The notes below the pieces were generated by a model. It ran no database searches. It was not told the origin of the DNA and saw nothing but the letters and a program-made list of their open reading frames with translations. Shown here piece by piece: positions 25,787 through 36,132 of a stretch of 64,000 nt of DNA (within the stretch, counting starts at the first letter, position 1; every line of letters begins with the position of its first letter). Source of the stretch: Hassallia sp050875635 (GTDB taxonomy: Bacteria; Cyanobacteriota; Cyanobacteriia; Cyanobacteriales; Nostocaceae); assembly GCF_050875635.1 (NCBI RefSeq), contig NZ_JBPAOH010000016.1:20177-84176 (forward strand). The letters run 5' to 3'. The position numbers were made by a program, and so were the translations under genes.

Positions 25787-28200
25787 CTTTACAAACCACT
25801 TACCCCTAACGGGGATGGAAACGATCCAACAGTAGTTATTGGGATCATCAGAATGGCAAAGGCAACTTTACAAACCACTTACCCCTAACGGGGATGGAAA
25901 CGTTCTCAACACAGTAATCAGTTGCGCCAAAAACTTCTCTTTACAAACCACTTACCCCTAACGGGGATGGAAACCGTAGCATTGTTTGTTCCGTCTCCAC
26001 TTTGGTTAACCTTTACAAACCACTTACCCCTAACGGGGATGGAAACGCTGTGTGGCAGAAGGTCTGTAACACGAGGTCTGCACTGCTTTACAAACCACTT
26101 ACCCCTAACGGGGATGGAAACATCAATGGTAATCTGCTGTCTTTGAATATTAATTCCCTTTACAAACCACTTACCCCTAACGGGGATGGAAACTGCCCAA
26201 TGCACCTGGCGACTCGGCTTCTGATATTGTGCTTTACAAACCACTTACCCCTAACGGGGATGGAAACTTAATAGCCAAACTTGCATTATCAAGCTCCTTA
26301 TTCCTTTACAAACCACTTACCCCTAACGGGGATGGAAACGTTGTTCAGAAGGAACTCTTTGGGAGTAACCTTCGGAGACTTTACAAACCACTTACCCCTA
26401 ACGGGGATGGAAACGTTAGGGGCAACTGATCCAGGTTGTAAATTAACTTTACAAACCACTTACCCCTAACGGGGATGGAAACAATAAAGTGTCACCCGCA
26501 AACGCTGTATCCATTTCTTTACAAACCACTTACCCCTAACGGGGATGGAAACTTCTTTTGAACTTGTCCAGGACGTAAATTGATATCGGTACTTTACAAA
26601 CCACTTACCCCTAACGGGGATGGAAACTTTCCGAGTGCCGCCTTGCGTATTTTGAGTTACATAAACTTTACAAACCACTTACCCCTAACGGGGATGGAAA
26701 CATAACACAGAGTTAAGCGAGAGCGTACCTCGCTTCTCCTTTACAAACCACTTACCCCTAACGGGGATGGAAACCACCTGCCAAAGTGATGAGCGCCAGA
26801 TCCCCGTCGTCTTTACAAACCACTTACCCCTAACGGGGATGGAAACTCTCCGTTATCGGAATTGTTATTGTTGCATATGGCTGTACTTTACAAACCACTT
26901 ACCCCTAACGGGGATGGAAACCTGTAGAGGCTATTGACAACAATACTGTCGTAGGCGCTTTACAAACCACTTACCCCTAACGGGGATGGAAACGAAGGAG
27001 TCCCCAATGGTAGATTCCGATCTAACAACTACTTTACAAACCACTTACCCCTAACGGGGATGGAAACTTGACTCTTTCTCAGAGAATGGTTGCAAATAAA
27101 ATTCTTTACAAACCACTTACCCCTAACGGGGATGGAAACGCTACATGAAGCCAAAGCAACTGCAGAAGCCAATCCGAGAGCTTTACAAACCACTTACCCC
27201 TAACGGGGATGGAAACTCTCATCAACTCTCCAGTTTCTGTTTCTCCAAGGGGACTTTACAAACCACTTACCCCTAACGGGGATGGAAACCATTTCCATAT
27301 CCTTAAAATCAAAGGAATCACATATTTTACTTTACAAACCACTTACCCCTAACGGGGATGGAAACCGTTAAAATTGTTTTTGAAGGTATAATCGCAGCAT
27401 CAGGTCTTTACAAACCACTTACCCCTAACGGGGATGGAAACAATTTGTTGGCTTGTTACTCCTTTAGGCTCTACAATCGACTTTACAAACCACTTACCCC
27501 TAACGGGGATGGAAACTCTGCATTTGCGCTCGGATTAGCAATCAATGTTGCGTTCTTTACAAACCACTTACCCCTAACGGGGATGGAAACGTTTTTTATA
27601 TTCTTGTTTCCAAGTTGCGTAATGGATTGCCTTTACAAACCACTTACCCCTAACGGGGATGGAAACCCCTTAACCTTGTCGCCGTCCAGGTAGATAACGG
27701 CGACTTTACAAACCACTTACCCCTAACGGGGATGGAAACATTTGATCGTCAGCTCATGGCATATGACAATCAACCTTTACAAACCACTTACCCCTAACGG
27801 GGATGGAAATATGTCCCACACCTTCTTCGGCAGTTGGCAAGGTTTAACAAAGTTTACAAATCCTCTTCCCCTAACGGGGATGGAAACCCTTCACCTGATG
27901 CTAACCATTTGATAGCTTTGCTCACCATGTTTACAAATCCTCTTCCCCTAACGGGGATGAAAACGCAATTGGACGGACATACTCCGCTTCGTTTAGAAAC
28001 GGAAAGAGTTTACAAATCCTCTTCCCCTAACGGGGATGCAAACACATTCACGTCACCAACAGTTTGGTGTTGTCTTTGTCCTGTGTTTACAAATTCTCTT
28101 CCCCTAACGGGGATGGAAACCCTTTATCAGCAAGCTCAGGCATCTTTATTTCATAGTTCATTTCGTTTACAAATCCTCTTCCCCTAACGGGGATGCAAAC
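25787..28200 (+). CRISPR. CRISPR array, 33 repeats / 32 spacers
   Basis: The repeat is 36 bases, CTTTACAAACCACTTACCCC then TAACGGGGATGGAAAC. Repeats start at 25787, 25866, 25939, 26011 and so on to 27775 (28 copies, nearly all identical; the 28th ends in T). Five variant repeats at 27852, 27929, 28008, 28085 and 28165 begin GTTTACAAATCCTCTTCC, with single changes near the end (GATGAAAAC, GATGCAAAC). Spacers are about 36-43 bases. The type III-A genes follow directly, and the repeat ends in GGAAAC, near the 8-base crRNA tag expected after Cas6 cutting. Confidence 0.98.
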
Positions 28201-28485
28201 TAGAATCTAGAAAAACGATCGCCTAACCTCCGCTTTATTCACTGTGGACATAGTTATTTTTTCCACTTACCTAACTGGAAAACGCCTTTTCCACCTCTGT
28301 GTGATAATTTATTCGTCCAATTAAAAGAAAACGGATAAGTTATGTATCCATTTGTGGCGTAAATGTCGATTTTCTGCCATAAAAGCTAGAAAAGCGCTAA
28401 TATGTGCTTGATGTCTCAAATATGACTTGTGCGATTCACTTGAAATCAAATCATATATAATGCGTCGGTTTAAAACGTACTGCCC
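28201..28485 (+). promoter_or_regulatory. Upstream region of the csm operon
   Basis: AT-rich region with TATAAT at 28456-28461, well placed for a promoter of cas10; no clear -35 element. No ORF. Confidence 0.4.
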
Positions 28486-30783
28486 ATGACACTTTCGCCA
28501 ATCTCACCAGATAAAGAAGCTTTAACAGTCATCCAACAAGCGGTATTTTATTTAGCTAAGTGGTCGGGTGTACAGCTACCTCGACCTGAAGATTCTCAGG
28601 CGATCGCCCAAGCAAAAAACTACTTAAAATGGTCAGATGAACCTCAAGCATTACGGTTATTATTTGACTCGGTGAAGCTGTCGCAAGGTCAAGATAAACA
28701 GCATTTTTGGCTGCCGAAAGCGATTGACAATTCTAACCCCAATATCCCTTATCCTCAAGAAGAAAAGCCAAGTTCAGATGACTTACAAGCACTAAAACAG
28801 CAAATTCACAAGGAAATCAAATTTCTGGAAAATAGCCCTAATAATTGGCAAAATTTATCGCTGTTAATCCTGATTTTAGAAAAGTTCGGTTCTTTTATCA
28901 GCTTTGGGGAAGCGGATGTAGCGTTGGTAGATAAAGCGAGAACTACCGCTGCGGTTGCGAGTGCGATCGCAAATAATCCCGACGCAACTAAACTTAGTAT
29001 TGTTGCGGGTGACTTATCGGGAATTCAGAAATTTATCTACACGATATCTTCCGATGGTGCGTTAAAATCCCTTCGCGCACGTAGTTTTTATCTAGAGTTG
29101 GTGACAGAAGAAGTTGTCCAGCAACTACTTAGCAAATTAAACCTTCCCCGCACCAATGTTATATATGCGGGTGGTGGAAACATCTATATATTAGCACCAG
29201 GTACTGACGCAACAAAAGATATTATAAAACAAGTTCGGATACAGTTTAACCAATGGTTGCGAAAAGAATTTCAAGGACAAGTTTACCTTGCACTCGACAG
29301 TTCAGAACCGTTTCCGATTGCAGATATTGCTAGCGAAGGTAAATTTGCACAACATTGGACGGATGCAACAAAACAATTAGCTGCGTACAAATCGCGTAAA
29401 TTTGCAGACAGAATAGAAGATTTATCGGAGTTACTCAAGCCTTATTTTGCACATACACCGTGTCAAGTTTGCCATCGGGATGATGAAGAAAACTTGAAAC
29501 CTTTAAACGACAAAGAACCTGATTCTGTGTTAGCGTGTGGAACTTGTCGTAATATGTTTCGGTTGGGGGGACGGTTGTTTCGGGTGGATGCGATAGTGCG
29601 ATCGCACGCTAAAAACCCTGGTAAAGCCTTGCATACACTGGCATTTGAATTTTCAGACCAACCAGTATATTACCATTTATTTGATTACTGGAAGCAGGTA
29701 GATTTAAAATCGGACACAATCTTATTAGTTAATGATTGGGATATAGAACATTACAAATTTAAAGGTTTTCGTAATTGTGTACCTTTACTGTTAGGAAACT
29801 ATCCGCAGGGAAAAATCGGTGAAAATCCAGAAGATACCAGCTTTATGTCTGCGGGTGAAATGGCAGAAAAAGCCAGGGGTATCAAACGCATGGGTTATTT
29901 ACGAATGGATGTAGATAGGTTGGGACAAATTTTTGCTAAGGGGTTAAGCGAAAATCAAACATTACCACGACTCGCTGGATTATCTCGCCAAATGAGCTAT
30001 TTTTTCAAAGTATATCTAAATACTTTGGCGAATAATCGTCAGGATAATATTCCTAAAAGTACAAAACAATTACCAAATAAAGATGACACTGTAGACAAAA
30101 TACCCAGAATTTTACTATTTATTTACGCGGGTGGTGACGACTTATTTGTTAGCGGTGCGTGGAATGAAGTTGTTGATTTTGGATTTGATGTTTATCAATC
30201 CTTCCGCGCTTATACTGGGCAAAACCCTGATATAACACTATCGGCTGGAGTCAGTATTAATGATGCCAAATTTCCGCTTTACCAAGCAGCAGAAGAATCG
30301 GGAGACGCTGAAGAGATTGCCAAAGGTAATGGACGAGATAGCTTGTGTTTATTCGGTCAAGTATTTAAGTGGGATGAATGGTTAGGTATTGATGATATTG
30401 AAAAAAATCATTCAGATATTCAAGATTATTTAAAGTCAGAAGCCAAGCCAAATTTGTTAGGGATAATGCCTTTTGTTGAACGTTTAGAATCACAGCAAAT
30501 TGGACTAAACTATTCACGTAACTTTGTGCGTAACTTGCTAGCAACAGCGCAAATTCAAGAACAAGCTTTGAAAAACTTTGTTTCGGAGGAAGCTAAGAAA
30601 TCAGAGGAGGCAAAAGGAACTCGCTATTATTTACATCTCCCAAAAATCGCTTATACTCTAGCTAGATTGCCGAGAGAGGTACTAAAAGATGATGATTTTC
30701 GTAAATCATTGAAAAATCCTTATAACGCTCTTTACTTTCGAGCGATCGCAACTTGGATTGAACTATTAAATCGTGTACCATAA
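28486..30783 (+). CDS. cas10: Cas10/Csm1, type III-A (HD domain not seen)
   Basis: 765 residues. First palm domain: KLSIVAGDLSGIQKFIYTIS, GALKSLRARSFYLELVTEEV, VIYAGGGNIYILAPG. A zinc-binding CQVC...CGTC pair lies at about 326-352. The second palm has the cyclase motif FIYAGGDDLFVSGAWNEVVD (GGDD near 548-551), so it should make cyclic oligoadenylate. The N-terminal region lacks a recognisable HD motif; the family's FGEADVALVDKARTTAAVAS is present. Single-stranded DNA cleavage by Cas10 is therefore doubtful. It is the first gene of the operon and is followed by csm2 after two bases. Confidence 0.93.
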   Translation: MTLSPISPDKEALTVIQQAVFYLAKWSGVQLPRPEDSQAIAQAKNYLKWSDEPQALRLLFDSVKLSQGQDKQHFWLPKAIDNSNPNIPYPQEEKPSSDDLQALKQQIHKEIKFLENSPNNWQNLSLLILILEKFGSFISFGEADVALVDKARTTAAVASAIANNPDATKLSIVAGDLSGIQKFIYTISSDGALKSLRARSFYLELVTEEVVQQLLSKLNLPRTNVIYAGGGNIYILAPGTDATKDIIKQVRIQFNQWLRKEFQGQVYLALDSSEPFPIADIASEGKFAQHWTDATKQLAAYKSRKFADRIEDLSELLKPYFAHTPCQVCHRDDEENLKPLNDKEPDSVLACGTCRNMFRLGGRLFRVDAIVRSHAKNPGKALHTLAFEFSDQPVYYHLFDYWKQVDLKSDTILLVNDWDIEHYKFKGFRNCVPLLLGNYPQGKIGENPEDTSFMSAGEMAEKARGIKRMGYLRMDVDRLGQIFAKGLSENQTLPRLAGLSRQMSYFFKVYLNTLANNRQDNIPKSTKQLPNKDDTVDKIPRILLFIYAGGDDLFVSGAWNEVVDFGFDVYQSFRAYTGQNPDITLSAGVSINDAKFPLYQAAEESGDAEEIAKGNGRDSLCLFGQVFKWDEWLGIDDIEKNHSDIQDYLKSEAKPNLLGIMPFVERLESQQIGLNYSRNFVRNLLATAQIQEQALKNFVSEEAKKSEEAKGTRYYLHLPKIAYTLARLPREVLKDDDFRKSLKNPYNALYFRAIATWIELLNRVP

Positions 30784-30785
30784 AT

Positions 30786-31328
30786 ATGCCGGACATCACA
30801 ATTGTTGACCAAATAACTTTAAAAATTAAAAGCTTGCAGGGTGGATTAAAAGACTACCCTATCCGCGACCTTGTAAAACACGCAGAAGATTTTGGTCCCT
30901 ATTTAAAACAACAGCGCTTGGAAACTAATCAAGTACGAAAATTCTTAGATGCTGTTAATCAAATCAAAGCTAGTCTCACTCAGGATGATGATGAAAATAT
31001 CAAAAAAATCCAAGAACAAGCTGAAGCCGAAAAACAAAAATTGCAACTAAATATAAAAGATAATAAAGAAATTGATGATAAAATTAGAAAAATTCAAACT
31101 GATGCTGATAAACGAAAAGATAAACTAAGGTTTTCCAAAATAGAAACAGATATTGTATTACTTAAACCTAAACTCGCTTACGCAGCAGCCAGACAGCGTG
31201 CAGCCAAACCTTTAAGTGATGTTATTTCTGATGCAATTGATAAAGTCTATAGCAAAGAAGATTTTGAACGTCTCGTTCAATTAATTGAATCGATTATTGC
31301 CTATCACAAAGCCGAAGGAGGAAAGTAA
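30786..31328 (+). CDS. csm2: Csm2 small subunit with coiled-coil insertion
   Basis: 180 residues, longer than usual Csm2 (about 120-140). The flanks match the family: GLKDYPIRDLVKHAEDFGPY, ETNQVRKFLDAVNQIKASL, and FSKIETDIVLLKPKLAYAAA with the final EDFERLVQLIESIIAYHK. Between about 68 and 112 is a highly charged insertion (NIKKIQEQAEAEKQKLQ..., KIRKIQTDADKRKDKLR) predicted as coiled coil. Several Csm2 copies line the crRNA-target duplex in the Csm complex, so the insertion would project from the filament. Confidence 0.85.
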   Translation: MPDITIVDQITLKIKSLQGGLKDYPIRDLVKHAEDFGPYLKQQRLETNQVRKFLDAVNQIKASLTQDDDENIKKIQEQAEAEKQKLQLNIKDNKEIDDKIRKIQTDADKRKDKLRFSKIETDIVLLKPKLAYAAARQRAAKPLSDVISDAIDKVYSKEDFERLVQLIESIIAYHKAEGGK

Positions 31329-31343
31329 GATAATTCAGCTTTG

Positions 31344-32357
31344 ATGACGAACACCAAATCTAAAATCCCAAATATAACTATGCCAGCATCGCTTAATCAA
31401 AAACCTCTACTTGGTAAATTCACCATCAAAAGTAATCTGGAAGTAAAAACAGGATTACATATTGGTGGTGGTAATGAAAACCTCGATATCGGTGGACTTG
31501 ATAAACCCGTTATTCGCGATCCACTGACCAAATATCCCTACCTTCCTGGTTCATCTATTAAAGGTAAATTACGATCAATTTTAGAACGGTTGCTAAATAA
31601 ACCCCTCAATCGTACCGGAGGTAGCGGTACATATCGTTATGAAAGCGATGATTTAGAAGATGGAATCACAGAAATCGACGGCTTAATTATTCCCTATGAA
31701 GGTGCGCGTACTTGCAAAGTTAGCCGTATATTTGGTTCTACAGGTGGTTCTAAATTTTGGATGCCAGTTGATATAGCTAGAAATCAAGATTTTTGGGAAG
31801 AAAATAAAAGTAATCGAACTCGCACCTTACAAAGTAAAGAATATATCCAAATTAATCGCGGTCGCAATTGTCCCGCACGTTTAATAGTCCGCGACTGTCA
31901 TTTACAACGCGAATCTGCCGAACAACTGAAAAAAGTTGACACAGGTTTATATATGACCGAATGGAAATTTGAAAACGGTATTGATCGCGTCACAGCAGCA
32001 GCAAATCCCCGACAATTAGAAAGAGTTCCAGCAGGGTCGGTATTCGAGTTTGAACTTATTTATACAGTGGAAGACGCAAACCAGGTATTTGAGGACTTAC
32101 AAAATATTGCGATCGCACTGGCTATTCTCGAAGACGATGCACTTGGGGGACATGGTTCACGCGGTTACGGTAAGGTACTATTCCAAAATTTCCAATTTTC
32201 CTACCGCAACTTTGCACAATATCAACAAATTACCAACACCCCACCCGGTCAATCTGGGTTACAAGAAATTGCACCCATCGCCAACACGCAAGCATTATTA
32301 GAAAACTTTGCACGTCTGCGCGACGACATCCAACGACAACTTGCACCAGGGGGTTAA
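31344..32357 (+). CDS. csm3: Csm3 backbone RNase (RAMP, Cas7 type)
   Basis: About 337 residues from ATG 31344. MPASLNQK at 31381 is a possible shorter start, since the first 13 residues are low in conservation. The family signature is complete: LEVKTGLHIGGG, GGLDKPVIRDPLTKYPYLPG, SSIKGKLRSILERLL. The Asp in GGLDKPVIRD corresponds to the catalytic Asp that cuts target RNA every six bases. The end has DALGGHGSRGYGKVLFQNF. Several copies would form the complex backbone. Confidence 0.93.
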   Translation: MTNTKSKIPNITMPASLNQKPLLGKFTIKSNLEVKTGLHIGGGNENLDIGGLDKPVIRDPLTKYPYLPGSSIKGKLRSILERLLNKPLNRTGGSGTYRYESDDLEDGITEIDGLIIPYEGARTCKVSRIFGSTGGSKFWMPVDIARNQDFWEENKSNRTRTLQSKEYIQINRGRNCPARLIVRDCHLQRESAEQLKKVDTGLYMTEWKFENGIDRVTAAANPRQLERVPAGSVFEFELIYTVEDANQVFEDLQNIAIALAILEDDALGGHGSRGYGKVLFQNFQFSYRNFAQYQQITNTPPGQSGLQEIAPIANTQALLENFARLRDDIQRQLAPGG

Positions 32358-32359
32358 TT

Positions 32360-33433
32360 ATGACAACTTGGAAGTTGGTTAAACTCAACTTTGGGCGATC
32401 GCCTGTTCACTTTGGCGAGTTGGGTATTGGTATGGAGGAGTCAAAAGAACGAGTGCGTTCGGATACATTATTTAGTGCTTGGGTGACTGCGTATGCGCGG
32501 TTATTTGGTAAAGAAGCAGTCGAAAAACTGTTACAGGAATTTCAGCAAAATACACCCGTGCGGATGAGTTCGACCTTCATCTATCGAGAAGTTGACAAGC
32601 GGACAATTTTTTATCTTCCACGTCCTCTAAAATTCCCAATTAATTATCCCAAAGACAACGATTTGGCATTTTTCAAAACATATAAAGGACTAAACTACCT
32701 ACCTCTAGAAATTTGGCAGCGATGGTATCAAACAGAAGGATTTAGTACCGATGACAGCCAAGAATTAATTGACAGAACAAATAAAAAAGATGGCACGGTT
32801 ACAGCACTTAAAAATGCTGGTACATTTGATTATAAAACCGCCTTTAGTACAGATAAAGTACCCAAAATTGCCGTAGACAGAGTTACACGCGCTACCAACC
32901 TTTATCATACAGGATTTGTGCAATATCACTGGGAGCAAAATGGTAAAGACGTAGAAAGTCTATCAGGCTTATATTTTCTCCTACAAATTGAGCGCGACGA
33001 CAAACAATTAATTACACAACTCCAACACGCATTAGAATTTTTAGGCGAACAAGGTATAGGTGGTGAACGTACCAGTGGTGCGGGACAATTCAAAGTTCAA
33101 TGGTTAGAATTACCTAAGATTTGGCAGTCAGTTACTAAATTTTCAGATACATCCGCCCATCAGTGTTTACTCAGTATGTTCTGGGATAATGACCAAGCCA
33201 TACTCCAAAATTTGATTACAGCCAATTCTAGCAGCTACGAAATTCAAGAACGGGGAGGATGGTTAGCTGAAAGTAATATTCGTCGCCAGATGGTACGTAT
33301 GTTTACTGAAGGTTCAGTTTTTCCCAAACAACCACATGGAAAACTTATCGATGTCACCCCTAGCGAATTCAAAAGACACAAAATTTATCGCAGTGGTATC
33401 AGCTTCAGCCTAGCAATTAAAGTCCAAATTTAA
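32360..33433 (+). CDS. csm4: Csm4 (RAMP, Cas5 type)
   Basis: 357 residues starting two bases after csm3. It has the Csm4 N-terminal pattern KLNFGRSPVHFGELGIG, ERVRSDTLFSAWVTAYARLF, and the glycine-rich ending LGEQGIGGERTSGAGQF, then RRQMVRMFTEGSVF. Csm4 binds the 5' crRNA tag and Cas10. An 85-base gap follows before csm5. Confidence 0.92.
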   Translation: MTTWKLVKLNFGRSPVHFGELGIGMEESKERVRSDTLFSAWVTAYARLFGKEAVEKLLQEFQQNTPVRMSSTFIYREVDKRTIFYLPRPLKFPINYPKDNDLAFFKTYKGLNYLPLEIWQRWYQTEGFSTDDSQELIDRTNKKDGTVTALKNAGTFDYKTAFSTDKVPKIAVDRVTRATNLYHTGFVQYHWEQNGKDVESLSGLYFLLQIERDDKQLITQLQHALEFLGEQGIGGERTSGAGQFKVQWLELPKIWQSVTKFSDTSAHQCLLSMFWDNDQAILQNLITANSSSYEIQERGGWLAESNIRRQMVRMFTEGSVFPKQPHGKLIDVTPSEFKRHKIYRSGISFSLAIKVQI

Positions 33434-33518
33434 ACCCAAATTTAAAAATTTCTCTGCAAACTCTGCAAATGCGGTTTAATTTTCCCCAAATGCATAACTC
33501 ATAAATCCCAAATCCCCA

Positions 33519-34790
33519 ATGCTTGCTTCTCCCATTCTCAAAAAACCAGACACCTACGAGTCAAAACGGATACGCCTTGAAAGTCCAATTTTGCATATTG
33601 GTTCCTCTGTATCTCGCTTAAGCCCATTTGAATACGTAGATGCAAATAATAAAGTATACCTGCCAAACCAAGAAGCGATCGCCAAAGCCTTGAAAAAGCA
33701 GGGAGGGCGATTTTTAGACGACTATATCCAAGCAATAAATGACCGTCAGGACATCACAAACTTGCTAAAACAAGCATTTGGTGATGAGTGGTGGAACATT
33801 GTTGATGCAGATGGTGAGGCGATATTTCCCAAGTCTGCAATCAGTCAGAAACTAACCGAGGAACGCATCACCGATTTACGCCCGATGATCCGCAACGGCA
33901 TGGGACAATTATACATTCCTGGGTCATCAATCAAAGGTGCAATTAAAACAGCGATCGTTTATCATCTTCTCAAATATGCTGATAAATACAAAATACCATC
34001 CGAAAAGCGAGTTAGCGAAATTGAGAAAAAATTACGTTCTAAGTTAGGAACACTTAACAAACATCAGCATAAATTTTTAGATGACGACCTCTTTATGGAT
34101 TTGTTTTCAGATTTTACGCTCACCTATCAAGATAGAGTATTTACAGGTCGCAGTCAAAATACAGATTTTTTACGTGCGCTGAAAGTAAGTGATTCAGAAC
34201 CATTAATCGAACGCAGAATTACTACTAAACAAAAAAAGCAAATCCGTGTTAATTTTTCTGTAGTCGCAGAAGTAATAGTTTCCAGCCGCTTCCCCGATCA
34301 TTTAGCCAAATATAAAGCTTCAATCTATGCAGAAATGCTGCGGAATGTTCACACTGAATTTACCCTGACTTTAGACACAGAAATGTTGACTTGGTTTAAG
34401 CATAAACAAAAAATGCAACTACCATTTTCAACTCTCAATGAACTGATAAAAATATGTCAAGAATTTGCTCAAGATCAATGGGATTATGAACATGACTATT
34501 GGAATGATATTAAAAATAATCCTCGCGCTGGCAGAAATTTAGATTTTAATTATATCCGCGAAATTTACGAACCAGAAAAAAGTCCTTACGCTTTACGTCT
34601 AGGCTGGGGTAGCGGAATGACTGGAACAACTGTAGATTTACTTTTTGATGACGAACTGCGTGAAGAAATTCGAGACACTTGTGGGTTAAAAGCACCCGAT
34701 TTTGAAGCACCCAAGTCTAGACGCAGCGTAGTAAATGCAGATGGTGAAATTAAATTTATACCAGGTTGGATTAAATTAAAAGTTTTATAG
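33519..34790 (+). CDS. csm5: Csm5 (RAMP)
   Basis: 423 residues. RLESPILHIGSSVSRLSPFE and GMGQLYIPGSSIKGAIKTAI are the family's N-terminal RAMP motifs; RLGWGSGMTGTTVDLLF marks the second RAMP fold. Csm5 caps the 3' end of the crRNA. It is the last core subunit of the complex in this operon; 27 bases later the kinase gene starts. Confidence 0.92.
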   Translation: MLASPILKKPDTYESKRIRLESPILHIGSSVSRLSPFEYVDANNKVYLPNQEAIAKALKKQGGRFLDDYIQAINDRQDITNLLKQAFGDEWWNIVDADGEAIFPKSAISQKLTEERITDLRPMIRNGMGQLYIPGSSIKGAIKTAIVYHLLKYADKYKIPSEKRVSEIEKKLRSKLGTLNKHQHKFLDDDLFMDLFSDFTLTYQDRVFTGRSQNTDFLRALKVSDSEPLIERRITTKQKKQIRVNFSVVAEVIVSSRFPDHLAKYKASIYAEMLRNVHTEFTLTLDTEMLTWFKHKQKMQLPFSTLNELIKICQEFAQDQWDYEHDYWNDIKNNPRAGRNLDFNYIREIYEPEKSPYALRLGWGSGMTGTTVDLLFDDELREEIRDTCGLKAPDFEAPKSRRSVVNADGEIKFIPGWIKLKVL

Positions 34791-34817
34791 TTACCAATTA
34801 TACTATTTTTTTTAAAT

Positions 34818-36101
34818 ATGATTGGAAAGATAATTCGTGAGCAATATAAAATTATTGACCTCTTAGGAGGAGGAGGATTTGGTCGAGCTTATTTGGCTCA
34901 CGATATAAAATCATCGGGAGATATTTGGTATGTAGTTAAACAACTTCAGCCTTCAATAGATCCACTAAAGCCTATCAATTGGGAAACAGCCAAAAGATTA
35001 TTTTCTACTGAAGCTGAAACCCTTAAGTTTTTAGGAGAAAATGATAGAATTCCCAAACTGTTTGATTTTTTTGAAGAAGACAAACAATTATATTTAGTAG
35101 AAGAATTCATAGAAGGATATGAACTAAGTGAAGAGTTAAGCAATGGAAATCTCGATGAGCAACAAATTTATTTTTTATTAATAGATATTCTGGAAATATT
35201 AAAATTTATACAAGAGAATAATGTGATTCATCGTGATATTACACCTGATAATTTAATTAAAAGAAGACAAGATAACAAATTAGTTTTAATAGATTTTGGA
35301 GCAGTAAAACAGGTATTAATTGATAATACTGGTAAGCCAAAACGTAGCAAAACAATTGTAATTGGTAAAGAAGATTATATGCCAGATGAACAAGCAAACG
35401 GTAGACCAGGATTTTATAGTGATGTGTATGCTGTAGGTATAATTGGAATTCAAGCTTTTATTGGCTCTGTTCCATCAAAAGATTATGACTCTGGTGAAAT
35501 TATTTGGCGAAATCATGCACATATCAGTTGTGAATTTGCTAACATTATAGATAAAATGACAAAATGTTATTTTAAAGATCGTTATCAGTCAGCTTCAGAA
35601 GTATTAAATGATCTAAACAGTTTATCATCTTATTTTATAAATAGAGAAAATACTCCATCTAAATATTTTAGATATAGCTACACTCAAAAATGGTATATTC
35701 GAGCAAATATTCTCAAGAACCGAAAACACCATGAAGAAGCGATTTTACTATACAAAAAAGTTATTGAAATCAGACCTACACATTTTCGAGCTATTTTTAA
35801 TATTGGTATTGCTTACAGTTATTTAAAACTTTACGATCTAGCCATAGATACATATAATACTTTGCTAGATATAAAACCAAATGCAACTGAAGTAGTGTTG
35901 CATAAAGGAATTATTTTCTACAAGTCTAGTCATTATGATGAAGCTCTAGAATGTTTTGATTTAGTTATTAATTCTCAATCTAATCAAGCAGTTGCTTGGT
36001 ATTATAAAATGCTGACGTTCCAACAACTTAATAACGAGCAGGAAGCATCCAATTGTTATCAAGAATTAATTCAACTAAGATTGAACTATAAAAAGATATA
36101 A
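34818..36101 (+). CDS. Ser/Thr protein kinase with C-terminal TPRs, inside the csm operon
   Basis: 427 residues. The kinase domain (about 1-270) has the glycine loop LLGGGGFGRAYLAHD, the Lys in WYVVKQLQ, the catalytic loop NVIHRDITPDNLI and DFG in LVLIDFGAVKQV; all catalytic residues are present. GKEDYMPDEQ takes the place of the APE-type region. From about 295 come four TPR-like units (NILKNRKHHEEAILLYKKVI, HFRAIFNIGIAYSYLKLYDL). No membrane helix. It sits between csm5 (27 bases) and cas6 (31 bases) on the same strand, so it is probably co-transcribed. Its DNA looks more AT-rich than its neighbours, hinting at later insertion. A target in the CRISPR response is plausible but unproven. Confidence 0.88.
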   Translation: MIGKIIREQYKIIDLLGGGGFGRAYLAHDIKSSGDIWYVVKQLQPSIDPLKPINWETAKRLFSTEAETLKFLGENDRIPKLFDFFEEDKQLYLVEEFIEGYELSEELSNGNLDEQQIYFLLIDILEILKFIQENNVIHRDITPDNLIKRRQDNKLVLIDFGAVKQVLIDNTGKPKRSKTIVIGKEDYMPDEQANGRPGFYSDVYAVGIIGIQAFIGSVPSKDYDSGEIIWRNHAHISCEFANIIDKMTKCYFKDRYQSASEVLNDLNSLSSYFINRENTPSKYFRYSYTQKWYIRANILKNRKHHEEAILLYKKVIEIRPTHFRAIFNIGIAYSYLKLYDLAIDTYNTLLDIKPNATEVVLHKGIIFYKSSHYDEALECFDLVINSQSNQAVAWYYKMLTFQQLNNEQEASNCYQELIQLRLNYKKI

Positions 36102-36132
36102 TTTGATACAATTAAGTTGATAATTTCATAAA

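Noticed and set aside
25918..28187. Several frames of 60-117 residues inside the CRISPR array on both strands
   Set aside because: They are translations of the repeat (YKPLTPNGDGN and similar) and not genes.
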